A DNA stretch of 64,000 nucleotides from Hydrogenophaga sp. (GCF_030373225.1 NZ_JAUCZG010000022.1:1-64000); one strand, 5' to 3'. Positions 34,705 through 43,991 are shown, numbered from the stretch's first letter. Notes: a model not told the origin generated them from the letters alone. Made by a program: numbers and translations.

Positions 34705-36099
34705 TCATTCATACCGAACGCACTGGGCTGCAAAGGGAGCAACGAGGGTGCTCACTTTTTCCACAAAAATGGGCGCGGGATATCCAGAGAATTCTTCGAG
34801 GGTCAAGCTGAAATGGCGAATCAGGACTTCGTAATAAATGTTCCACTTGCGTGCACTTCTTGATTTGCCTTCTATCTTGGCCGACGATTCGTGGCTGTGC
34901 ATGGCAACTTGGTAACCGATGACCGATGCCCATTGCCGGATCGTGCTGAAGCCGTTGAGCTGCCAATCTGCAAGTTCCTGGGCCCATTGTCTGGCTGTGA
35001 CATCGCCCAGCGCGCGGCAAGCGAACAGGTGCTCCATGACATCCGACTGAACCTCGTCGATGAACACCAGCCGATGCAGATCGTCGACATGCACACGAAA
35101 CCAGCCCACGGTTTCCTGGGTCACGGGATGCCCCGAGTCTTCGGCGAGATCGCGCAGGCTCTCTCTCAAGGCAGTGGTGTCGTCGTTCGGGGTGTCGCCA
35201 GACCACACAAGCCTTGGACTGCACACCTGGAACACGATTTGCGGGCCGGAGAAAACGGTCTGCACTTCCGACCACAGGCTGAAGGCCAGGCTGTACTTGC
35301 TGGTGCCGGTGCACATCAAGACCAGACCATCACGCTGCGCAACACCCTGGCGAAATGCCATCAGAAGATCGCGCTTGTACCGCGCCGCAATGGAAGGCCA
35401 GCGAAGCTGGAACGCGCGCCAGGTGATGTGGGATTCATTCGACGCCCGGAGCTCATGTTCAATGCGCTGCAGGGTGTCCGCCAGCTCCGACACGTACAGC
35501 GGCTCGGTGTGTTTGAAGAGCGCCTGCAACTGCAGCTTGCGCTTGAGGCCCGCCCGGTGTTCGCCGCCCGCATGGGATCGGTTTCGGGATTCGCGGGCAC
35601 CCAGTTCCATGGCCACCGAAAGTGCGTGGCGTTCGATCGAGGCAATCTGCGCGTCGTCAAGCCGCATCCAGAAAGCGGTGACCACCTGTTTGAGCCATGC
35701 CTGCGGGTTCTCATAGGGGTCTGCAGACACCGGGGGCACCCCCTTGGTGCCTGGCAGCACCTGCTGTCGCTCAATGAAGCATCCAATCATGGAATCCGAC
35801 AAACGAGCGACCTGGATCACGGTGGAGCTGACGCCGTAGCCGAAGTAAGCGGGGCGGTCTTTCAAACCCGCGCAGGCGCTGCTTTCACCCTCTTGGGCCA
35901 CGCGACGATAGACCGCAGAGGCCTCGTCTATCGAAAGCAGGTGTTTGCGGGTTCGAGCCTGCACCTTGGACAGCGCCTGGCGCAGCTGGCTCATGTCCGG
36001 GTTGATCAACACCTGCCGACCATCCCCCAGAAGCTTCAGGGAATCGGCGTCGAGCTGGCGTCCACCTTGAGAGAGGGCCTTGGAATGAGGGAGCGTCAT
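34705..36099 (-). CDS. 464-aa unknown protein downstream of a AAA+ ATPase
   Basis: The product starts MTLPHSKALSQGGRQLDADS and contains ALSKVQARTRKHLLSIDEAS, KDRPAYFGYGVSSTVIQ, TAFWMRLDDAQIASIERHAL and ESSAKIEGKSRSARKWNIYY. It has no signal peptide or membrane segment and I recognise no catalytic motif. It follows the AAA+ gene by 21 bases on the same strand and ends the WYL/AAA+ operon, so it may be the effector or substrate of that ATPase. Confidence 0.6.
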   Translation of the reverse strand: MTLPHSKALSQGGRQLDADSLKLLGDGRQVLINPDMSQLRQALSKVQARTRKHLLSIDEASAVYRRVAQEGESSACAGLKDRPAYFGYGVSSTVIQVARLSDSMIGCFIERQQVLPGTKGVPPVSADPYENPQAWLKQVVTAFWMRLDDAQIASIERHALSVAMELGARESRNRSHAGGEHRAGLKRKLQLQALFKHTEPLYVSELADTLQRIEHELRASNESHITWRAFQLRWPSIAARYKRDLLMAFRQGVAQRDGLVLMCTGTSKYSLAFSLWSEVQTVFSGPQIVFQVCSPRLVWSGDTPNDDTTALRESLRDLAEDSGHPVTQETVGWFRVHVDDLHRLVFIDEVQSDVMEHLFACRALGDVTARQWAQELADWQLNGFSTIRQWASVIGYQVAMHSHESSAKIEGKSRSARKWNIYYEVLIRHFSLTLEEFSGYPAPIFVEKVSTLVAPFAAQCVRYE

Positions 36100-36120
36100 G
36101 GGAGTGAACCAAAAGCCTGT

Positions 36121-38418
36121 TCAGGTGTTGTTCGAAAACCCCATCACACCCTTGGACGCCCCTTTCTTCAACCCGACGGCGGCTTCAAGACTGAGCGCCA
36201 ATGCCGCGGCCGACCCCACAGGCTGCAGCTTGGAGCGCCGGCGCAGTTGTTCGAAGTCGCCGGGGGTGAGGCAGCGCATGCGCCCCACCCTCGCCTGCAA
36301 CGGCGCTTCGATCTCGCCGATACCGAGTTTTTCGCAGGTCTTGAGAAACATCGCCCAGGCCGCTGCCGGCTTCATGAAGTCCACCTTGATGGCCATGTCG
36401 AAACGCCGCAGGGAAGCTTCGTCCAGGTGTTCGAACAAGTTGGTTGAAGCGATGAAGATGCCCTCAAAGCTCTCCATCTGGGTCAGCATTTCATTGACCT
36501 GCGTGACCTCCCACTGGTGAAAGGCCTTCTGGCGCTCCTGCAGGAAGGAGTCCACCTCGTCCAGTTGCAACAGGGCGCCGTGCTGGCGCGCCGCGCTGAA
36601 CGCTTGCGCAATGTTGCGCTCGGTCTCACCCGGAAACGGACTGATCAAGGTCGAGGCTTTGATCACCGTGTGCTCCAGGCCCAGCGTGTGCGCCAGCCAG
36701 TGGCCAATCGCCGTCTTGCCGGTCCCCGGGGGCCCGTACAGACACAAGCGACCGCTGCCACCGTCTTGCAAACCGCAGCGCAGACCCTCCAGGTCGGCAT
36801 CGGCGTTGATCCACTGCGGCTGGAAATCGTCTGGTCCAAAACCGCCCTGCGACTGCAAACTCAGCGGGGCCTTGCCTTGCATCTTGAGCCGGCTGTTGAT
36901 CAGGTGGATGGCCACGGACTCACGCTCGAGCTGCGTTTGGTGGACGGCGAATGTTTTGACCACATGGGCGGTGGATTCAATCAGCGCTGGTGAGATGTCC
37001 CGGCTTTTGGAGATCTTCAGACGCGCAGCGGGACCGATCACATCCGAAAACGCACGCTCCAGCATCGCGAGGCGGTGCTCTTCGCTGGGTGCCGGCATCT
37101 CCAGGCAGACGCTGAAGCGGCGCAGGTAAGCCTCGTCGTAGCCCGCAATGGAATTCGTGACCCACACGGTGGGAATCACGTTGCGCTCCAGCATGCGGTT
37201 GATCCAGGACTTGCGAGGCACCTTGGCTTCGTCCTCTTCACCCGTGGCCCCCGGTCCCTGTTGCAGCACCTCTGCACATTCATCAAACAACAGCAGCGTG
37301 GGCTGGTTGCAGAAAAAATCCTGGGCAATGAGGAAACTGCGAACGCGACGCAGGGGCGTCACTGGGTGGCCTGCGAGGTTGTGCGGACTGATCTCCATCA
37401 ACTGAACATTCAACCCGGCCGCCAGCATGCGAACGAATTCGGTCTTGCCGGTGCCGGGTTTCCCATGCAGCAGGATGTTGATGCCGGGGGTCCGGTCTTC
37501 CATCGCCCTTGAGAGCAGCGCACTGCAAATTTGCCTGTCTGTGGCGATGTGTCGAAAATCATCGGGCGTGAGGGTCGCACCCATCACGGGTTGCACAAAA
37601 CCCTCCACGAGCCGGCGGATGTCGTCATGGCGGATCAACATTTGGGCGGCAAACGAACTGGTCAGCAAATCCATGAGATGGCGCAACGAGAAACGCCCCG
37701 TCATGTCGATCGACAGCAAGCCGGTTGTGTAGAGCTTGGACTCCCGGCTGAGCGCCCGCACCACCTCCCCGCTCTTGACCCGCAGCATGGGCGCCAACAC
37801 CCGCGGTGCTGCGTAGCCGTAAAGACCCTCGCCGAGCACACCGACAACCGCATCCATGGCCGGCTCGACGTGGACCAGGATGGCCAACCCAAGGATGTCG
37901 CGTTCGACGCTGGTCAAACCAACCAGCGCGCACACGCTGTCGAGGTTGTGGTTCAGCGAAGCCGGAAACTGCGGCTCCACCCCATGTTCGCTTTCCCACA
38001 TGTCCAGCACCTCTTCCAGGGCCTGGTGGACTTCTCCCAATGTGTGGACGCGCACAAATGCCTCCAGGTTGGTCAGACCCAGAAACCTCGTCAGATTCAC
38101 CAGGTTGAACCCGAAGAGCCCATTGAGTTGCCCCAGCGCCGGCGTCAACACCAGTACCCGAAGGCAGACAGTGCGCAGCCAGCGGATGTACCCGGGATCG
38201 TGGGAAACGGGTTCCTGCGTGCTGTCTTCATAAACAACGTCATCGACCTGCAGCGTCAATGACGGGGCGTCATCGCCCAGCAGTTCGGCCTCTTCAACTG
38301 CAGCCTTGCGAAGTGCTCGCTCCAGCTGGGGCGCACCCAGCTTGTGAGCGTATTCCTCAATGGATATACCCGACTGAGAAACGGGCTTGGCCTCGTCCAG
38401 CCGATCTTCTGAATACAT
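36121..38418 (-). CDS. Two-module AAA+ ATPase
   Basis: This 765-aa protein has about 290 N-terminal residues of unknown fold and two AAA+ modules. Module 1 has Walker A LLHGKPGTGKTEF near residue 312, Walker B TLLLFDECAEVL and VWVTNSIAGYDEAYLRRFSV. Module 2 has Walker A CLYGPPGTGKTAIGHW near 560, Walker B LLQLDEVDSFLQ and IFIASTNLFEHLDEASLRRF with a sensor and arginine finger. Both look active. Tandem modules of this kind form hexameric remodelling motors. ATG 38418 is chosen because AGGA precedes it by eight bases and the sequence becomes protein-like there; upstream codons to 38625 overlap the WYL gene and look spurious. It is third of four genes in the WYL operon. Confidence 0.85.
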   Translation of the reverse strand: MYSEDRLDEAKPVSQSGISIEEYAHKLGAPQLERALRKAAVEEAELLGDDAPSLTLQVDDVVYEDSTQEPVSHDPGYIRWLRTVCLRVLVLTPALGQLNGLFGFNLVNLTRFLGLTNLEAFVRVHTLGEVHQALEEVLDMWESEHGVEPQFPASLNHNLDSVCALVGLTSVERDILGLAILVHVEPAMDAVVGVLGEGLYGYAAPRVLAPMLRVKSGEVVRALSRESKLYTTGLLSIDMTGRFSLRHLMDLLTSSFAAQMLIRHDDIRRLVEGFVQPVMGATLTPDDFRHIATDRQICSALLSRAMEDRTPGINILLHGKPGTGKTEFVRMLAAGLNVQLMEISPHNLAGHPVTPLRRVRSFLIAQDFFCNQPTLLLFDECAEVLQQGPGATGEEDEAKVPRKSWINRMLERNVIPTVWVTNSIAGYDEAYLRRFSVCLEMPAPSEEHRLAMLERAFSDVIGPAARLKISKSRDISPALIESTAHVVKTFAVHQTQLERESVAIHLINSRLKMQGKAPLSLQSQGGFGPDDFQPQWINADADLEGLRCGLQDGGSGRLCLYGPPGTGKTAIGHWLAHTLGLEHTVIKASTLISPFPGETERNIAQAFSAARQHGALLQLDEVDSFLQERQKAFHQWEVTQVNEMLTQMESFEGIFIASTNLFEHLDEASLRRFDMAIKVDFMKPAAAWAMFLKTCEKLGIGEIEAPLQARVGRMRCLTPGDFEQLRRRSKLQPVGSAAALALSLEAAVGLKKGASKGVMGFSNNT

Positions 38419-38530
38419 GCCGATTCCTGTGATGTCTGACGTGAAACATGCGCCGGCAGGCGACCTTGGGGCCTTGGGGCCTTGGGGCCTGCAGAGGTGC
38501 GGCTGGCGGATGCGGTGTGTTGCAGGCCTC

Positions 38531-39598
38531 TCAGCCTGCGACGGCTTGCCGGTACATGGCCGCCGACTTCGACAAGTCGTCTGCCATGCGCGTGACCAGA
38601 AAGCCGGGTTGCACGACCCGAACATGGAAGGCCATGCTGAGCAGCCAATGGACCAGCTCTTCCGTGATGGGCATCTCCACCTTCATGGTGAAACTGCCGT
38701 CGGCGTGTTCTTCAATCACCGGATCGGGCGCCAGGGGCGTCTCCTTGAGCCACTGCGAGCCGGCATTGATGCGCAGTTCAATGTGTTCCAGCTTGCCGTA
38801 GATGTCTTTGGGAAACACCGGGTGTCCGATGCCCTGCTTCAGAAACTCGCCCAGGCTCCAGTTCGCGGGTGCCTGCGCCGTTTCAAACGACGAAGTGGCC
38901 TGGAGGATGCGCGCCATCAAGATCCGGTCGACCCGGTTGGTACCGGTGCGGCGGGCAATCAGGTAGGTGCGCACGCCCTGCTGAACCAGAGCCAGCGGGC
39001 TGACCTCACATTCCTCCTCTTCGCGGGAGGGCGAGTGCACGATCCTCAGCCGCAGGCAGTGCTCCATGAGCACCGCCTTGTGCACGGTTTGTTTGATCTC
39101 TTCGTCCACCGCGGGTGGACAGAACGGCAAGACCGCGGGGAGCACGGCAATTTTTCCGAGCCACTTGCGCCCGAGATCCTCGGACACCCGAACACCCAGC
39201 CCGGCTTCACGCGCCATGTCGACCACAGCGTCTTGTGCGGCATCAAAAAAGGGAGACAGCGCACGGTGTGCTTCGTGCGTCAGCAGGTCTGTGCCGAATT
39301 TGCTCAACAGACCAAACGCCATCAATTGCTCTTGGCTCAGGGGTTTCAGGAGCAGCGGAGCGGTCTCCTTCATTCGAAACCGGTGCTCCCTGCTGGTCTT
39401 GTCCCAATCCAGGCAGTTGGGGTAAGTCTCTTCAATTTTCTTCAAATTGTTGCTGATCTTCCGGCGCTTGCTTTCTGCGGAGTGGGACGCTCCCCAGTTG
39501 TCGTGGAGCATCTCGGCCATCTTGTTCATGCTGATGAACCTGGCCGGCTCCCGTGGAATTTTCTTCAACAGCTCGATTTGAAATTTGCTCAGCGGCAT
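38531..39598 (-). CDS. WYL-domain regulator
   Basis: The 355-aa protein has an N-terminal winged helix (FQIELLKKIPREPARFISMN, ESKRRKISNNLKKIEETYPN), a WYL region (CEVSPLALVQQGVRTYLIAR, VDRILMARILQ) and a C-terminal WCX extension (GSFTMKVEMPITEELVHWLL). WYL regulators commonly control phage-defence loci and sense nucleic-acid ligands. It lies 112 bases upstream of the AAA+ gene and 34 bases downstream of a short protein that repeats its C-terminal domain. It probably controls this operon. Confidence 0.85.
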   Translation of the reverse strand: MPLSKFQIELLKKIPREPARFISMNKMAEMLHDNWGASHSAESKRRKISNNLKKIEETYPNCLDWDKTSREHRFRMKETAPLLLKPLSQEQLMAFGLLSKFGTDLLTHEAHRALSPFFDAAQDAVVDMAREAGLGVRVSEDLGRKWLGKIAVLPAVLPFCPPAVDEEIKQTVHKAVLMEHCLRLRIVHSPSREEEECEVSPLALVQQGVRTYLIARRTGTNRVDRILMARILQATSSFETAQAPANWSLGEFLKQGIGHPVFPKDIYGKLEHIELRINAGSQWLKETPLAPDPVIEEHADGSFTMKVEMPITEELVHWLLSMAFHVRVVQPGFLVTRMADDLSKSAAMYRQAVAG

Positions 39599-39632
39599 AC
39601 GAGTTTTTCCTGGGGTCGGTTCTGTTTCGGCA

Positions 39633-39908
39633 CTAGACCAATCGGTACAGGTGCAGGGTTTGTGCGAGCTCCTCGCGAATCAGCTCGCGCAGCCCCGGCG
39701 GATGGATCACCTCGACGTCGGTCCCCATGCACTGGATCCAGTGCACGAGCTCCTGCGTGAGCGGCATGAACACATCCAGAAAAATCTCTCCATCCCTGGA
39801 CGAGATGGTTTGCCCCAGACCCAGCGGCGTCTCCAACAAAGCGGCGACCAATCGCTTGCTGACACCGAGTCGAACCAGTGGCATCTCTTGCATCTCCAGT
39901 TGGGTCAT
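39633..39908 (-). CDS. Stand-alone WYL C-terminal (WCX)-like protein
   Basis: This 91-aa protein aligns with the last third of the WYL regulator encoded next: DGEIFLDVFMPLTQELVHWI against GSFTMKVEMPITEELVHWLL, then MGTDVEVIHPPGLRELIREE. It has no DNA-binding or WYL core. ATG 39908 is preferred because AGGAGAAGGT precedes it; a longer frame to 39962 lacks such a site. It could be a truncated duplicate, or a small partner that forms mixed oligomers with the regulator and tunes it. It is the first gene of the operon. Confidence 0.65.
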   Translation of the reverse strand: MTQLEMQEMPLVRLGVSKRLVAALLETPLGLGQTISSRDGEIFLDVFMPLTQELVHWIQCMGTDVEVIHPPGLRELIREELAQTLHLYRLV

Positions 39909-40011
39909 ACCTTCTCCTGCAGTTCGAGCGTGCGCCAACGTCGGCCCGAATGTGACGTTCATGAAGCGGCGCTTGCCTGCGCCGCGATGCTCAAAGGATG
40001 CCGGATGAAGA

Positions 40012-40026
40012 CGACAATTTTTGTCT
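40012..40026 (-). promoter_or_regulatory. CGACA-N5-TGTCG palindrome (site 6, one mismatch)
   Basis: The plus strand reads CGACAATTTTTGTCT. It lies 104 bases upstream of the minus-strand WCX gene start at 39908. Confidence 0.5.
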
Positions 40027-40102
40027 CAAGGGGGCTGCAGCGGTCCGACTCGAATCCGCTGCCGGTCATCCATTGCGACTGCAGAAATCTTGACAGGAGA
40101 TG

Positions 40103-40117
40103 CGACAGGCTGTGTCG
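40103..40117 (-). promoter_or_regulatory. CGACA-N5-TGTCG palindrome (site 7)
   Basis: The plus strand reads CGACAGGCTGTGTCG, and with flanks GCGACA/TGTCGC the palindrome is 17 bp. It lies between the WCX gene start and the 3' end of the truncated hipA copy. Confidence 0.5.
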
Positions 40118-40181
40118 CTTTGCAGCGGCCATGAAGTGACGCATTACCCGATTTCCGGCCCCTTCAAGACCAGGGCCACGC

Positions 40182-40502
40182 TCACTCCGGGGTGTCGGCT
40201 TCAGCCTCGCCTTGCGCTGGGGACATGGCGAGGCGGCGCAGGGTGGTAGCACAGCGGGCTTCGGGGGTCAGCCGCTCGGCGACGCGCTTGAGTTCCTTCT
40301 TCACCTGGGCAGGCGACAGGCCAGCGCTGGCAGCAAACGGTTCCCAGTGCCGGGCGTGCAACACGGCAAAGCGGTACTGGTTGCCGATCTTCATCGCCAT
40401 CTTGTGCCACTCGGGCAAGTAGCTGAAGGCGATGCGGCCGCCGGTCTGCATGAGCGTGTCAATGGGGTTGCCGAACAGCCAGACGCCAAGCTGTCGGGCC
40501 AT
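40182..40502 (-). pseudogene. HipA-like copy with two in-frame internal deletions
   Basis: The 106-codon frame starts MARQLGVWLFGNPIDTLMQT and continues AFSYLPEWHKMAMKIGNQYR. Compared with the intact HipA at 47610-48932, about 300 residues are missing between SYLPEW and KMAMKI, including the whole kinase core (LAGAQDKLP, GNHDAHAKN), and about 28 more near the C-terminus before CATTLRRLAMSPAQ. Both deletions keep the frame, so a small protein could still be made, but it cannot phosphorylate. It follows a truncated hipB copy by one base, like the intact pair. Confidence 0.75.
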
Positions 40503-40503
40503 G

Positions 40504-40695
40504 TCATACACCCCTGCCCGGGGTAGGCAGGCCACCCACCTGCAGTTCGCCGCCCAGGGCGTGCAGCACGCGCAGGATGTTCTCCAGCCGCAAGGTGGGC
40601 TTGCCGGCTTCGAGGTCCACGATGAAGCGAACACCGACGCCGGCGGCCAGGGCGAGTTGGGGCTGGGTCAGATTCAACTTGCGGGCGCTGCGCCA
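40504..40695 (-). pseudogene. HipB-like copy, N-terminus lost
   Basis: From about 40695 the sequence matches HipB: RSARKLNLTQPQLALAAGVG, RFIVDLEAGKPTLRLENILR and LHALGGELQVGG are almost identical to the intact copy at 48934-49170. The first 14-16 residues and the start codon are replaced by sequence resembling the C-terminus of BrxC. A chance ATG at 40725 could give a 73-aa fusion with most of the helix-turn-helix. Confidence 0.7.
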
Positions 40696-40772
40696 GGCAG
40701 GCGACCACATCGGCCTCGGTTTCAAGGCAATGCTTGGCGGTCCAGTCGGCTCAGCGCGCCACGCGGACTGGC
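40690..40772 (-). pseudogene. Relic of a brxC C-terminus joined to hipB
   Basis: On the minus strand the peptide RVAR-stop-ADWTAKHC, LETEADVVACLAQ aligns with TRVVRAADLATKTY, LETEADVDVYLAN near the end of the brxC gene at 49315-52929. It runs directly into hipB sequence, so a deletion removed the last codons of brxC, the spacer and the start of hipB. The order brxC-hipB-hipA is the same as in the intact region, pointing to a second, older copy of this part of the BREX locus. Confidence 0.45.
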
Positions 40773-41213
40773 ATCAGCACAGGCGCTGACCTCTTGCCAA
40801 CGGTGCTGCGCCTCATCGGCCGCCTGGTCATCTCCGAGGGTCAGCGCGGGCACGCGGCGCTCGGCCCGGATGCCTGCGGAACCCCGCGTTCTGGTGGGCA
40901 CGCAGTTGGTGGCCAGGGAAGTGGCCATCGCGCGGCGGGTCGTCGCGTGTTCATCACCACCCCCCGTGCCGGCGACAGGTTCTGGCACCAGACCCTGGCC
41001 AAATCCACAGACCGCGTGGTCGCACCCTGTGTTGCGACACCCCCAACCACAGACAGGAGATCACCCGGCCAACCCGCATCGTGACTGCGTCGAGCTTCGG
41101 AACAGCTCGGGCCCCACATGGGGCACCCGAGTACCGGCTGAGGCCGCCTCTGGCCACGATTTTCAGCTTCGCACACCGATGGTTCACCCGATCCATCTGA
41201 CACGGAATCTCTC
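40773..41213. other. Intergenic, no gene supported
   Basis: No recognisable protein on either strand. It may contain further degraded brxC sequence upstream of the relic at 40690-40772, but I could not align it by eye. Confidence 0.35.
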
Positions 41214-42548
41214 ATGAACGAACACCTCTCGCATTCCACTGCCGTGACGCTCACCCCGCGCCGTGCCGGCCTGCGCGCCACAGGCGACAACACGGTTGAG
41301 GTTCTGCTCAGAGTGCAGGCACCCGATGCGCCGCCGGGCCAGACCGGCGAGCGTCCGCCCCAAGCCGTTGCCCTGGTGATCGACCGCTCCGGCTCGATGC
41401 AGGGCCGCCCGATCGCCGAGGCCCGGCGTTGCGCCGACTACGTGATCTCCACACTGCGGCCCCGTGACACGGTGTCGCTCGTCCAGTTCGACAAGCGCGT
41501 ACAGCGCCTGTGGCCGGCTATCCCGCTGCGCGACGCGTCGGCCGTGCGCGGGGTCATCGCCGGCATACACGCAGGCGGCAACACCAACCTGTTCGGCGGC
41601 TGGCGCGAAGGCGTCGACACGCTCGCCGACGCGCCGGGCACCGGGCTCAAGCGTGTGATCCTGCTCTCGGATGGCCAGGCCAACGAGGGGGAGACCGACA
41701 TGCCCACCATCGCATCGCAGTGTGCCGTCTGGGCGTTCCGGGGCATCACGACGAGCACCTACGGCCTGGGCGACGTCTTCAACGAGGACCTGATGGTTGC
41801 CATGGCCCGCGCGGGCGGCGGCAACCACTACTACGGCGACACAGCCGACGACCTGATGGAGCCTTTCCAGCAGGAACTGGAACTGCTCGGCAATCTGTGC
41901 CTGCGGGACTTGCGCGTCACGGCCACGGCACCGGATGGGGTCGGGGTCCAGATAGTGAACGACCTGCCCCGGGCTGAGGGCGCGTGGCGCCTGCCCGACC
42001 TGGCCTGGGGTGCCGAGGCCTGGGCGGTGCTGCGGCTGACCGTCCCGGACACGACGCTGCCCGCGGTTGGCGACCTGCTCCCGCTGCTGCGCATCTCGGT
42101 GCAAGGCCTCAGCCTGGATGGCGAGGCCGTGCAACGCGAGTTCGCGGCACTGGCGCTGCCGGTGCTGAACCAGGCCGCATTCGACCTGCTTGCCGACGAC
42201 GAACTCGTCACGCGGAGGTCGGTGGAACTAGCTGCCGCTGGCGCGCTGACCCAGATGCACGCGGCCGCCGCAGAGGGCGACTGGGTCGCTGTCGACCGCC
42301 TGCTTGAGACGGCCAGCGGCCAGTTCGCTGGTCACGCATGGGTGGGCGCCATGCTGGACGCCATGAAGACCATTGCCGACAGCCGTTTGCGTGAGCGGAT
42401 GATGAAGGAATCCATGTACTCGTCGAGCAAGCTGCGCAGCCGGCTTGCTGCCAAGGAAGAGCCGATCGCTTTCTCGGCCGGCGACGATGCAGCCCAGCAG
42501 CCCAGCTACCTCCGGCGCAAGCCGGCGCAGGGCAAGACGGGCGAATAG
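41214..42548 (+). CDS. VWA-domain protein
   Basis: The 444-aa protein has a von Willebrand factor A domain with an intact metal site: VALVIDRSGSMQGRPIAEA (DxSxS), then HAGGNTNLFGGW with the threonine position and LLSDGQANEGETD with the aspartate. The C-terminal part (LLPLLRISVQGLSLDGEAVQ, SSSKLRSRLAAKEE) is of the YfbK/ter-like kind that follows such domains. No signal peptide or membrane helix is present, so it acts in the cytoplasm, probably as a metal-dependent binding partner. It lies 227 bases upstream of a WYL regulator on the same strand. Confidence 0.8.
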   Translation: MNEHLSHSTAVTLTPRRAGLRATGDNTVEVLLRVQAPDAPPGQTGERPPQAVALVIDRSGSMQGRPIAEARRCADYVISTLRPRDTVSLVQFDKRVQRLWPAIPLRDASAVRGVIAGIHAGGNTNLFGGWREGVDTLADAPGTGLKRVILLSDGQANEGETDMPTIASQCAVWAFRGITTSTYGLGDVFNEDLMVAMARAGGGNHYYGDTADDLMEPFQQELELLGNLCLRDLRVTATAPDGVGVQIVNDLPRAEGAWRLPDLAWGAEAWAVLRLTVPDTTLPAVGDLLPLLRISVQGLSLDGEAVQREFAALALPVLNQAAFDLLADDELVTRRSVELAAAGALTQMHAAAAEGDWVAVDRLLETASGQFAGHAWVGAMLDAMKTIADSRLRERMMKESMYSSSKLRSRLAAKEEPIAFSAGDDAAQQPSYLRRKPAQGKTGE

Positions 42549-42775
42549 GCAGGGTTTCGGCGAGGCTTGATCGTCTGGCCAGTTCAAGCGCCACGTCGCA
42601 GACCCACCGTCGAAGTTGCAATGGCAGTCCAGGGCAGAGGCTCAAGTCAGCGAAAGGACGGCGCGCTTGTGGACGAACCGAGACACAGATGGGCGACCTG
42701 GGGTGGCTTGCGACATGAACGGTCGCAGCAGGCCCGGACAATCCAAACATCCTGTTATCGGATAAGGACACATCG

Positions 42776-43804
42776 ATGAAGCTGACGACTGGCGTGCGCA
42801 TGCTGCGCCTGCTGAACACCAGGCCCGAAAACGCGCTGACCACGGCAGAGATCTCGCTTCGCTGGGGCAACATGAGCGGCACGGCCGTGACGCTGCGGAG
42901 CATCCAGCGCTACATGAGCGACTTGTCTCAGGACAGCAGCGACGGGCCTGCGCTGGTGGCGGTGGTCCAGCGGGGGACGGACCGGTCCTACTACTTGAAG
43001 GCCTCGCAAGTAGCCAACTGGTTCATGACCGAGGAGGCTGCGCTGGACCTGCAGCTGAGCCGGGACGTCTACGGGCGGGCATTCGGGTCCGAGGACAAAT
43101 CCAACGGCGACAAGCTGGCCGACATGGCCGAGCTCGTCGTCGCCGCATCGCCCGAGACAAAACGGATCCGCGATCGCCTGCGCATCGCCCCCGACGGCAT
43201 CGGCCGGCTGCCCGCGTGCATCGAGCCCGGTGTGCTTCGAGCCTGTATCGACGCCATTGGGAAGAACCGCCAGCTCGGCTTCAACTACCGCGGTGCTTCC
43301 GGCGAGACTTCGATCAAGCTCGTCAGTCCGCTCGGGCTGGTGGCCAAGGATGGTGCGATCTATCTGGTTGCCATCAAGGAACTCAGCGACGCGCCGCGAC
43401 ACTACGCGCTGCAACGCATGCTCAATGCCGACTTGCACTTCCAGCCGGCTCAGCACAGGCCCGAGTTCGACCTCCAGCAGCACATCGTCGACTCGCACCA
43501 GTTCAGCCATGTGCTCGACGCCCAGGCGACGCCGGTTCAGCTCAAGCTGCGCGTGGCGCCCGAGGCGATCTACCACTTCAGGGAGCGGCCGCTGTCGAAC
43601 GACCAAGCCATCGCCTCGCCCGCGGCGAGCGAGCCCTGGCACACCGTGACGGCCACCGTGCCGAACACGATCCTGCTGATGCCGTTCCTGCTGAGCATGG
43701 GCCCATGGATCGAAGCACTCGCGCCCGCAGACGTTCGCGCCGAAGCCACCAAACGGATCGGTGGCATGTGGACGCACTATGCCGGTGAGCAAGTGACGCG
43801 ATGA
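42776..43804 (+). CDS. WYL-domain regulator
   Basis: This 342-aa regulator has an N-terminal winged helix (MKLTTGVRMLRLLNTRPENA, TLRSIQRYMSDLSQD), a WYL core (LGFNYRGASGETSIKLVSPL, GLVAKDGAIYLVAIKE, LQRMLNADLHF) and a WCX-like C-terminus ending MLLMPFLL-like LLMPFLLSMGPWIEALAP. AAGGA precedes the ATG by eight bases. It differs from the WYL regulator at 38531, so two WYL proteins serve neighbouring gene groups. Regulation of the VWA gene or of the nearby BREX remnants is likely but not shown. Confidence 0.85.
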   Translation: MKLTTGVRMLRLLNTRPENALTTAEISLRWGNMSGTAVTLRSIQRYMSDLSQDSSDGPALVAVVQRGTDRSYYLKASQVANWFMTEEAALDLQLSRDVYGRAFGSEDKSNGDKLADMAELVVAASPETKRIRDRLRIAPDGIGRLPACIEPGVLRACIDAIGKNRQLGFNYRGASGETSIKLVSPLGLVAKDGAIYLVAIKELSDAPRHYALQRMLNADLHFQPAQHRPEFDLQQHIVDSHQFSHVLDAQATPVQLKLRVAPEAIYHFRERPLSNDQAIASPAASEPWHTVTATVPNTILLMPFLLSMGPWIEALAPADVRAEATKRIGGMWTHYAGEQVTR

Positions 43805-43816
43805 CAGCTTTTGTCG
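43802..43816 (+). promoter_or_regulatory. CGACA-N5-TGTCG palindrome (site 8, one mismatch)
   Basis: The site reads TGACAGCTTTTGTCG and overlaps the stop codon of the WYL gene. It lies 176 bases upstream of the GIY-YIG gene at 43992. Confidence 0.45.
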
Positions 43817-43991
43817 CCGACTGTCGGCACACTGGAGGCTTCCCTGATTTGAAGGAGAGGTCGACTGCACCCACGGGCCTGGTTCCCGTCCATGGCGCTG
43901 CGACACCTGCTTGAGCGACTCCCACGCCGAAGCATCGATCGTTTGAGATCGGTGCCGGTCTTCAGAACCACCCCCACACCGAACCTGCACG

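Noticed and set aside
40841..41293. Minus-strand frame between the brxC relic and the VWA gene
   Set aside because: Codon use is not protein-like and it overlaps the VWA start; no family resemblance.
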